This document shows positions 1 through 5,206 of a stretch of DNA of 6,619 nucleotides, piece after piece. Positions within the stretch are counted from its first letter, which is position 1. Each line of letters starts with the position of its first letter. A program made the position numbers and the translations under genes. The DNA comes from Fimbriimonadales bacterium (lineage in GTDB: Bacteria; Armatimonadota; Fimbriimonadia; Fimbriimonadales; Fimbriimonadaceae). A model generated the notes under the pieces. That model searched no databases. It was not told the origin of the DNA and saw only the letters and a list, made by a program, of their open reading frames with translations. The stretch spans positions 1 through 6,619 of the forward strand of contig JAPLCS010000430.1 in NCBI GenBank assembly GCA_026392145.1, in the 5' to 3' direction.

Positions 1-896
1 ATGATGAACCTGCACACTTGTTCCAGATTAGTACCCATCACACCATTCTGTTCTTTACAGACCGGGGACGAGTTTACAAGCTGAAAGGCTATGAAATCCC
101 CGAAAGTGGTCGTTACGCTAAGGGCATGCCTGTGATTAACTACATCAATATCCTTGGTGGTGAGCGAGTTACAGCAACTGTAAGTGTGAAGGATCTTAAT
201 GCCGGAGGTTTCCTGACCATGATTACTCGCGGAACAGGACCAAAGCACAGTGCCGAAATTAAGCGGACTCCATTGTCGGCGTTCGCCAATATAAGAAACA
301 ACGGTCTGATTGCTTTTGATATAGAAGAAGGGGATGAACTTGGTTGGGCTCTGAGAACAGGCGGGAAGGATGACGTTATCCTTGTCACAAGGGAAGGTCA
401 ATCTGTTCGCTTTAGTGAAGAACGAGCAACCTCGAGAAGTCGAGCTGCTGGTGGCGTCAAAGCTATCACATTCAAGGATGGAAACCCAGATGATCAAGTA
501 GTGACAGCTGCGGTTGTAGATGAAAGTCTATCCTTGCTCGTTGTCTCAGAAAACGGTTACGGCAAGCGAACTCTGTTGTCTGAATATCGAATACAAGGTC
601 GCGGAGGCTCTGGGATTCTGACAATGAACTGTACTGAGAAGACAGGGAAAATTGTTGGAGCTGAGGTAGTGGAAGAAGACGATAAATTGCTTCTGATGAC
701 CACCAAAGGCAAAGGTATTCGAATGAGAATCAAAGAAATTCGTGCCACCGGACGAGTTGCACAGGGTGTTCGCCTTGTTAATCTGGCTGGTGGGGACGAG
801 GTTGCTTCAATTGCTCGAATTGTGAAAGGAACCGAAGATGGTGAAGGTGACGCTGAAGCAACAGAAGAGACAGCCGAGGTTACTTCAGAAGAATAA
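1..896 (+). CDS. gyrA: DNA gyrase subunit A, C-terminal domain (5' truncated by window edge)
   Basis: This is the C-terminal part of gyrase subunit A, the DNA-wrapping domain of the enzyme that introduces negative supercoils. The reading frame is already open at base 3 (D-E-P-A-H-L-F-Q), so the TTG at 18 is internal and not a start. The breakage-reunion domain with the active Tyr and the canonical GyrA box lie to the left of the window. At least five blade-like repeats of the beta-pinwheel are visible, each a short strand pair around a T-x-x-G turn: FFTDRGRVYKLKGYEIPE, MITRGTG, LVTREGQSVRF, VVSENGYGKRTLLSEY and LMTTKGKGIRM. The second blade has about five extra residues (GPKHS) before the usual KRTPLSAF. 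The protein ends in an acidic Glu/Asp/Thr-rich tail of about 20 residues, as in many GyrA proteins. GyrA is preferred over ParC because of the RGRVYKLKGYEIPE signature. A strong terminator follows 20 nt after the stop. Confidence 0.95.
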   Translation, partial: DEPAHLFQISTHHTILFFTDRGRVYKLKGYEIPESGRYAKGMPVINYINILGGERVTATVSVKDLNAGGFLTMITRGTGPKHSAEIKRTPLSAFANIRNNGLIAFDIEEGDELGWALRTGGKDDVILVTREGQSVRFSEERATSRSRAAGGVKAITFKDGNPDDQVVTAAVVDESLSLLVVSENGYGKRTLLSEYRIQGRGGSGILTMNCTEKTGKIVGAEVVEEDDKLLLMTTKGKGIRMRIKEIRATGRVAQGVRLVNLAGGDEVASIARIVKGTEDGEGDAEATEETAEVTSEE

Positions 897-915
897 ACAT
901 AAAGTATCAACTCGT

Positions 916-943
916 AAAATGCCCCGCTGGTCGGGGCATTTTT
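916..943. terminator. Rho-independent terminator of gyrA, probably bidirectional
   Basis: A perfect 11-bp stem pairs 916-926 (AAAATGCCCCG) with 932-942 (CGGGGCATTTT) around a 5-nt loop (CTGGT). On the + strand it runs into a T-rich tract (ATTTTTGTTTTTC), the classic form for ending gyrA. On the - strand the A-rich arm reads as TTTT, so the same hairpin can end the convergent sugar transferase transcript, whose stop codon is about 20 nt away. Confidence 0.9.
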
Positions 944-961
944 GTTTTTCCTATCTTTGGA

Positions 962-1630
962 CTAGTATGCGCCTTTGCCGCTGAGAACGGCTTTTGGTGT
1001 TTTAGCAAGAATCAATAAATCGGTAGTGAAACTGACTTCTTCGACATATTTCACGTCAAGTTCAACCATTTCATCAAAGGTTAAGTCACTTCTACCCATA
1101 ATCTGCCAGTAGCAGGTCATGCCTGGTTTGACCATTAGCCTTCTGAGTGCACTTACATCGTACTCATCAACTTCTTTCTGAAGTGGCGGACGTGGTCCCA
1201 CCATACTCATTTCACCTGTGAGAACGCTAACAAACTGTGGTAGTTCATCAAGACTGAACTTCCTTAAGAATCGACCAATAGGCGTTATTCTTGGGTCATT
1301 CTTCATCTTAAATATTGGACCGTCTTTCTCGTTCAATTGTATGAGATCTTTCTTTCTCTTTTCAGCATCCATGTACATGGATCTGAACTTAAGAAATAAA
1401 AACGGCTGACCACACTGACCTATCCTCGTACTCTTGTAAAGAACTGGACCTGGACTTGAAACCCTCACTGCGATAGCAATCAGAATAAATAAAGGAAAGA
1501 GGGTTAGAAGAATAATTGAAGCAAGCAAAATATCAATGACTCGCTTGAGAGATTCATACTTGAATTTCTTGGGCGCAACGAGCATCCTAGCTGCAACTTG
1601 TTGCCCGCTTACAAATTCATTTGCCTTCAT
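962..1630 (-). CDS. Bacterial sugar transferase (undecaprenyl-phosphate phosphoglycosyl transferase)
   Basis: This is a monotopic phosphoglycosyl transferase of the WcaJ/WbaP/PglC family. Members move a sugar-1-phosphate from a UDP-sugar onto undecaprenyl phosphate at the inner face of the cytoplasmic membrane, the first step of exopolysaccharide, O-antigen or glycoprotein glycan assembly. In the 222-aa product a basic stretch (KRVID) leads into one hydrophobic helix (about residues 30-55), then SSPGPVLYK, the KFRSM motif (81-85), the catalytic Asp-Glu pair in SLDELPQF (128-129), MVGPRPP (143-149), PGMTCYWQIMGRS (169-181) and the family-typical end LSGKGAY. It is the short form without the N-terminal four-helix and CoA-binding-like part of WcaJ. 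The ATG at 1630 was chosen because GGGAGGGG precedes it by a few bases; the frame also offers a TTG at 1675 and an ATG at 1660, both without good ribosome sites. The sugar substrate cannot be read from sequence. It is the last gene of the glmS cluster. Confidence 0.9.
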   Translation of the reverse strand: MKANEFVSGQQVAARMLVAPKKFKYESLKRVIDILLASIILLTLFPLFILIAIAVRVSSPGPVLYKSTRIGQCGQPFLFLKFRSMYMDAEKRKKDLIQLNEKDGPIFKMKNDPRITPIGRFLRKFSLDELPQFVSVLTGEMSMVGPRPPLQKEVDEYDVSALRRLMVKPGMTCYWQIMGRSDLTFDEMVELDVKYVEEVSFTTDLLILAKTPKAVLSGKGAY

Positions 1631-1632
1631 TG

Positions 1633-1640
1633 CCCCTCCC
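1633..1640 (-). promoter_or_regulatory. Ribosome binding site that decides the sugar transferase start
   Basis: On the - strand GGGAGGGG lies two bases before the ATG at 1630, with the GGAGG core about four bases away. It is the best Shine-Dalgarno match in the region and favours this start over the upstream in-frame TTG (1675) and ATG (1660). Confidence 0.7.
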
Positions 1641-1641
1641 A

Positions 1642-1663
1642 AACATGATATTGAAATCATGTT
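1642..1663. repeat. Inverted repeat IR2, operator-like, next to the sugar transferase ribosome site
   Basis: Perfect 8-bp arms AACATGAT (1642-1649) and ATCATGTT (1656-1663) flank a 6-bp centre (ATTGAA). The palindrome is one base away from the Shine-Dalgarno sequence. It could be a protein-binding operator or an RNA hairpin controlling access to the ribosome site; the sequence alone does not decide. If translation began at 1675 instead, it would lie inside the coding region. Confidence 0.5.
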
Positions 1664-1689
1664 AGAAGGGAACAACTTATCCCATCAGT

Positions 1690-1720
1690 TCATGACCAAC
1701 CTAAATAGTATTGGTCATGA
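1690..1720. repeat. Inverted repeat IR1 downstream of glmS
   Basis: Perfect 10-bp arms TCATGACCAA (1690-1699) and TTGGTCATGA (1711-1720) flank an 11-nt loop. It starts 12 nt after the glmS stop on the - strand. There is no T-tract on either side, so it is not a standard Rho-independent terminator. It could be a 3' stabilising or processing hairpin of the glmS mRNA, a weak attenuator, or an operator for the sugar transferase. It shares the TCATG/CATGA core with the neighbouring IR2. Confidence 0.55.
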
Positions 1721-1732
1721 TAAGCATAGAAA

Positions 1733-3562
1733 CTACTCTACCGTGACAGATTTAGCAAGATTACGAGGCTGGTCAATTTCACAGCCATTCAATCTGGCTA
1801 TATGATAAGAGAGCAACTGTAACGGTACTATTGCCAGGAGTGCATTTAGAAAATCGTACTTAGTTTTAGGAATTTTAATCGTCCAATCAGCCGCCTGTTC
1901 CATCAATGTATCGTCTGAAGTGGTGATAGCAAGGCACTTGCCAGCACGTGCTTGGACTTCCTTCATATTTGAAACAACTTTGTCTCGGACTGTCGAATCT
2001 GTACATCCAAAAATTGAGATGACTTTGTCGGTAATCAAAGCCAGAGGTCCATGTTTCATCTCGCCTGCAGGATATTCTTGGGTTGGGATGTAGGCTATTT
2101 CCTTAAGCTTAAGGGCTCCTTCCATAGCAACAAATGCATCTGCACCACGACCTAGAAAGAAGCAAAGGGGCATATCCTTGATTTCTTCTGCCATCTTGAT
2201 AATGTCGGTTTCTAATGTCAGGCATTCTTCAGCCAACGCATCCATACGCATAATTTCGGATACCCACTCTTCAACCCGCACCCCAGGCACTTCTTGTACT
2301 TGTGCAATGTATAGCCCCAGAAGAGCGAATACCATTACTTGAGCCGTATATGCCTTGGTTGAGGCGACACTTATTTCTGGACCTGCTTGGGTAAAGATAG
2401 TTCGATCACACTCTCGTGCGATGCTAGACCCGATAACATTCACGATTCCTAAGGTTCGAATTCTTCTCTCCTTACACAATCGCAATGCTGCTAAGGTGTC
2501 CGCAGTTTCTCCACTTTGGGACACGAATATTGCGAGTGATTTAGGTGAGAGAACCGGATTGCCGTATCGGAATTCGCTGGAAAAATAAACGTCTGTTGGT
2601 AGGCGCAGAGTTGATTCAAAGAAGTGCTTGCCCATCAAGCCTGCATGGTAGGCCGTTCCACAAGCAATAATATTTACCCTGTCAATTTCGGTCCAGACAT
2701 TTTCATTGAATACTCCTTCGAGCCGAACCACTCCGCTATCATCAACTCTTCCCGCAGTAACTTGTCTCATCACTTGCGGTTGCTCATAGATTTCTTTGAG
2801 CATGAAGTGCTCAAAGCCTCCGCGTTCAGCACTGGCTACATCCCATTCGATATGCATGGGTTTAATGGGAATAGATCTTCCATCTGAATCGTAAACATGG
2901 ACAGAATCCTTGGTGAGAACCCCAATGGTGTTCTCATCCATGATAAAAACCTCCCTGGTGTAAGGTAACAATGCTGGAATGTCAGATGCCAGCATATTCT
3001 CACCATTCCCAAGCCCTAGAACAAGGGGGCTGGCGTTTCGCACGCAGACAATCTTATCTGGCTCAGTGTGAGACATGAGTACGAGAGAAAAGGCTCCTCT
3101 GAGTCTTTTGGAAGCTTTTCTTGCTGCTTCCTCGAGCGGGACACCATTTGCATACTCCTCACCAATAACGTGAGCGGCAACCTCTGTGTCAGTCTGAGAT
3201 TTGAATTTGTGACCTTTTGCTACGAGCTCTTGTTTGAGTTCAAGGTAGTTTTCAATAATCCCGTTGTGAATAATTGCAACACGTTCAAACTGATCGTAAT
3301 GCGGATGAGCATTCTCGTTAGTGGGCCCACCATGGGTCGCCCAACGACTGTGAGCAATTGCCAGTTGAGCAATTTTGGGAGTCTCAAAGAGTGCTTTACC
3401 TAGTTCGCTAAGTTTCCCAGCACGCTTGGTAACTTCAATATGATCACCTTGCAGATAGGCAATCCCAGCACTATCGTATCCACGATACTCAAGTCTTTTT
3501 AGTTGATCAAATACAACGTCAACTGCGTTTTTCGGTCCGATGTATCCGGCTATTCCGCACAC
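1733..3562 (-). CDS. glmS: Glutamine--fructose-6-phosphate aminotransferase (glucosamine-6-phosphate synthase)
   Basis: GlmS makes glucosamine-6-phosphate from fructose-6-phosphate and glutamine, the entry step to UDP-GlcNAc for peptidoglycan and envelope glycans; it is cytosolic. The product is full length (609 aa). The N-terminal glutaminase (Ntn-hydrolase) domain starts with the Cys2 nucleophile in MCGIAGYIG, followed by LEYRGYDSAG (24-33), HSRWATHG (71-78) and HNGIIENY (99-106). Two SIS sugar-isomerase domains follow: ACGTAYHAG (300-308), SQSGET (348-353), STKAY (401-405), LGRGADAFVAMEGALKLKE (470-488), EYPAGEMKHGPLAL (496-509), and the conserved C-terminal NLAKSVTVE tail with its catalytic Lys. 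The GTG start is fixed by the need for Cys at position 2, since that Cys must become the N-terminus. No good Shine-Dalgarno precedes it (only ACTGGG), and the stop of the upstream gene is 18 nt away, which suggests translational coupling. No glmS ribozyme fits in that gap. Confidence 0.98.
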   Translation of the reverse strand: MCGIAGYIGPKNAVDVVFDQLKRLEYRGYDSAGIAYLQGDHIEVTKRAGKLSELGKALFETPKIAQLAIAHSRWATHGGPTNENAHPHYDQFERVAIIHNGIIENYLELKQELVAKGHKFKSQTDTEVAAHVIGEEYANGVPLEEAARKASKRLRGAFSLVLMSHTEPDKIVCVRNASPLVLGLGNGENMLASDIPALLPYTREVFIMDENTIGVLTKDSVHVYDSDGRSIPIKPMHIEWDVASAERGGFEHFMLKEIYEQPQVMRQVTAGRVDDSGVVRLEGVFNENVWTEIDRVNIIACGTAYHAGLMGKHFFESTLRLPTDVYFSSEFRYGNPVLSPKSLAIFVSQSGETADTLAALRLCKERRIRTLGIVNVIGSSIARECDRTIFTQAGPEISVASTKAYTAQVMVFALLGLYIAQVQEVPGVRVEEWVSEIMRMDALAEECLTLETDIIKMAEEIKDMPLCFFLGRGADAFVAMEGALKLKEIAYIPTQEYPAGEMKHGPLALITDKVISIFGCTDSTVRDKVVSNMKEVQARAGKCLAITTSDDTLMEQAADWTIKIPKTKYDFLNALLAIVPLQLLSYHIARLNGCEIDQPRNLAKSVTVE

Positions 3563-3580
3563 GCACCCAGTGTACTTGCT

Positions 3581-4096
3581 TTAAGGAAGAGAAAGTAATT
3601 GCCCGGAAATTGTTATGCCACGTCCACCTGATAATCCTTCCATAGTTGGGTCTGCACAGAGATTTTTAGATGATGATTTTGATGTGTAGAGAAGGATTAG
3701 ATTTGGATCTTTGAGGTCCCCTTTATATTTTCCAGCTGCAGCTGAATTCATAGCAAATCCGAATCTATTTGGCTGCCCAATGAGATCTTGGCGGACAATC
3801 TTTTTTTCAGCTTCACCTGGAAGCAGATTTTGAGTCTTCATCCTCAAAAGCACATCATCCATCCACGTTTTGCCTTCCGGAAACACTTCTTCAGATTGAT
3901 GATGTGTTTGTGCTGCCTCGTACATAAGTCTCAGTTGACTGTCTGTAGTTCCAGAGAATTTCTCTAACTTAGCTTCCTTAAGTATTCCTGAACCAATGAT
4001 ATCTCTGACTGCATTCCCAAAGGGAGTGATCCAAACAACTGCAACAATCAACATTGGCATCACTGCGCATCCAATCAACAGCTTCTTCTTCGACAC
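3581..4096 (-). CDS. Small membrane-anchored protein of unknown function, prepilin-like in look
   Basis: Function not recognised. The 171-aa product starts with a basic tip (SKKK) and one hydrophobic segment of about 20 residues (LLIGCAV to VVWITPFG), a signal anchor or uncleaved signal. LIGC resembles a lipobox, but the hydrophobic stretch lies after the Cys, so a lipoprotein is unlikely. The rest is soluble: a helix (QLRLMYEAAQTHH), FPEGKTWMDDVLLRM, RFGFAMNSAAAGKYKG, then DPNLILLYTS and a Gly-rich end. The order of a helical counting segment, a Trp-containing turn, an F-x-F-A-M-N segment and a D-P-x-x-x-x-L-L-Y segment recalls the secreted prepilin-like (DUF1559-type) proteins numerous in Armatimonadota and Planctomycetes. 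That is a resemblance from memory, not a search result. The GTG at 4096 was chosen because it opens the basic tip just after a promoter; the frame stays open upstream only antisense to prfA. Alternative GTG/ATG starts occur around residues 17-20 but would break the membrane segment. It precedes glmS by 18 nt, so the two are probably one transcript. Confidence 0.7.
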   Translation of the reverse strand: MSKKKLLIGCAVMPMLIVAVVWITPFGNAVRDIIGSGILKEAKLEKFSGTTDSQLRLMYEAAQTHHQSEEVFPEGKTWMDDVLLRMKTQNLLPGEAEKKIVRQDLIGQPNRFGFAMNSAAAGKYKGDLKDPNLILLYTSKSSSKNLCADPTMEGLSGGRGITISGQLLSLP

Positions 4097-4102
4097 GATA
4101 CA

Positions 4103-4132
4103 CTTATACCTACGTTGACTGAAAGTTGTCAG
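4103..4132 (-). promoter_or_regulatory. Candidate sigma-70-type promoter for the membrane protein-glmS transcript
   Basis: On the - strand CTGACA (4132-4127) is followed after 18 nt by TATAAG (4108-4103), close to the TTGACA/TATAAT consensus. Only six bases separate the -10 box from the GTG start at 4096, so the expected transcript would start at or next to the start codon, giving a leaderless or nearly leaderless mRNA. The site lies in the 67-bp divergent gap shared with prfA, where a + strand TTGACT (4115-4120) with a weak -10-like TTTGGT (4138-4143) may drive prfA. Confidence 0.45.
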
Positions 4133-4154
4133 ATTGTTTTGGTTGGTAAACTGT

Positions 4155-4158
4155 AGGA
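4155..4158 (+). promoter_or_regulatory. Ribosome binding site that decides the prfA start
   Basis: AGGA lies five bases before the ATG at 4164. This start gives the family-typical N-terminus MIDKLQEIEK. The in-frame TTG at 4134 would add ten residues with no family likeness and lies within the divergent promoter region. Confidence 0.7.
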
Positions 4159-4163
4159 CACGA

Positions 4164-5141
4164 ATGATTGACAAGTTGCAAGAAATTGAAAAGAAGTTTG
4201 AGTCTGTGGAAGCTGATTTCAATAATATTGCAGTTGTATCGAATCCGAAAGAAATGCAGCGCCTGGGGAAGTTGCGCGCAGAGTTAGAACCGATTGTAAC
4301 AACAATTCGTGAGTATCGAAAAGTTCTTGATGATTTGTCCCAAGCAGAAGACATGCTGTCAGATCCCGAGATGAAAGAGCGTGCACTCGAGGAGATTGAT
4401 CCACCAAGACAACAACGAGATGAGTTCGAGGCTCTTTTTGCGAACGAACTCTTTAGGATGTATTCTCGATGGTGTGAACGTAGACGCTGGAAAGTTGAAA
4501 TAATTGAACACGAAGAGAGTGGAATTGGTGGTTTAGACAGAGTCGTCTTCAAAATCGATGCAATTGGAGCCTTCTCTCAGCTGAAGTTTGAATCCGGAGT
4601 ACACAGAGTTCAACGTGTTCCAGCCACAGAAAGTCAAGGCAGAATACATACGTCCACAGCAACAGTAGCTGTTCTTCCTGAAGCTGAAGAAGTGGATGTT
4701 CATATAGACAACAAAGATTTGGAGATATCAACCTTTTGTTCGTCTTCAGCCGGTGGTCAGCACATGCAAAAAAATGAGACGGCGATTAGAATCATACACA
4801 AGCCGAGCGGAATTGTTAGCACTTGCCAAGATGAACGGAGTCAAGCTCAGAACAAGTTAAAAGCAATGGCCGTGCTTCGATCAAAGATTTTACAAATGGA
4901 GCAAGAGAAAGCTGCCAATGAAAGGGCTGGGATGCGGAAAGGACAGGTTGGTTCAGGGGATAGATCTGAAAAGATTCGAACTTACCATTTTCCAGAGAGT
5001 CGAATCACTGATCATAGAATCAAACTCACAGTTCATAACATGAATGGATTTATGGATGGAGATATCCAAACCATGCTCGATGCATTGATTCAAGACGACC
5101 AGGCTAGAAAACTCGCTGAAGGCAATGAGGCATCATCGTAA
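4164..5141 (+). CDS. prfA: Peptide chain release factor 1, with an internal in-frame loss of about 31 residues
   Basis: RF1 recognises UAA and UAG stop codons in the ribosomal A site and triggers peptide release. Visible in the 325-aa product are a helical domain 1 (residues 1-78), the FESGVHRVQRVPATESQGRI region with the PAT stop-codon-reading tripeptide (153-155), HTSTATVAVLPE, the catalytic GGQ loop (197-199), CQDERSQ (221-227), GSGDRSEKIRTYHFP and ITDHRI. The PAT motif assigns it to RF1, not RF2. RF1 is normally about 355-360 aa. Compared by eye with E. coli RF1, about 31 residues are missing at 79-91: the end of domain 1, the LLPKDP linker and the EIRAGTGGDEA strand that opens domain 2 are replaced by DPPRQQRDEFEAL before FANELFRMYSR. 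The GGQ flanks also differ: S-A-G-G-Q-H-M-Q-K for the usual G-A-G-G-Q-H-V-N-K. No stop or frameshift is seen, so it may be a working shortened RF1, a paralogue, or a recent deletion. No prmC (the GGQ methyltransferase gene, often next to prfA) follows. Confidence 0.9.
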   Translation: MIDKLQEIEKKFESVEADFNNIAVVSNPKEMQRLGKLRAELEPIVTTIREYRKVLDDLSQAEDMLSDPEMKERALEEIDPPRQQRDEFEALFANELFRMYSRWCERRRWKVEIIEHEESGIGGLDRVVFKIDAIGAFSQLKFESGVHRVQRVPATESQGRIHTSTATVAVLPEAEEVDVHIDNKDLEISTFCSSSAGGQHMQKNETAIRIIHKPSGIVSTCQDERSQAQNKLKAMAVLRSKILQMEQEKAANERAGMRKGQVGSGDRSEKIRTYHFPESRITDHRIKLTVHNMNGFMDGDIQTMLDALIQDDQARKLAEGNEASS

Positions 5142-5206
5142 ACTATAGTTCGAGTAACGATAATTACGAATTGCGACTCATTGCCACATAGAACTTAACG
5201 TTCAGG

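Noticed and set aside
557..910. Minus-strand frame of 117 codons opposite gyrA
   Set aside because: It is antisense to a clearly conserved gyrase domain, is rich in Ser, Pro and Ile, and has no recognisable domain.
3068..3403. Plus-strand frame of 111 codons, and smaller ones, inside the glmS region
   Set aside because: They are antisense to the conserved glutaminase and SIS domains of glmS and have no family likeness.
3563..3580. glmS ribozyme or riboswitch upstream of glmS
   Set aside because: Only 18 nt separate the previous stop codon from the glmS start, far too short for the ribozyme, and no matching fold is visible.
4097..4552. A 152-codon upstream extension of the minus-strand membrane protein frame
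   Set aside because: It lies antisense to the well-conserved prfA coding region and the promoter gap, has a Ser/Arg-rich composition typical of a shadow frame, and would place the membrane segment mid-protein. The GTG at 4096 gives a normal signal-anchor start.
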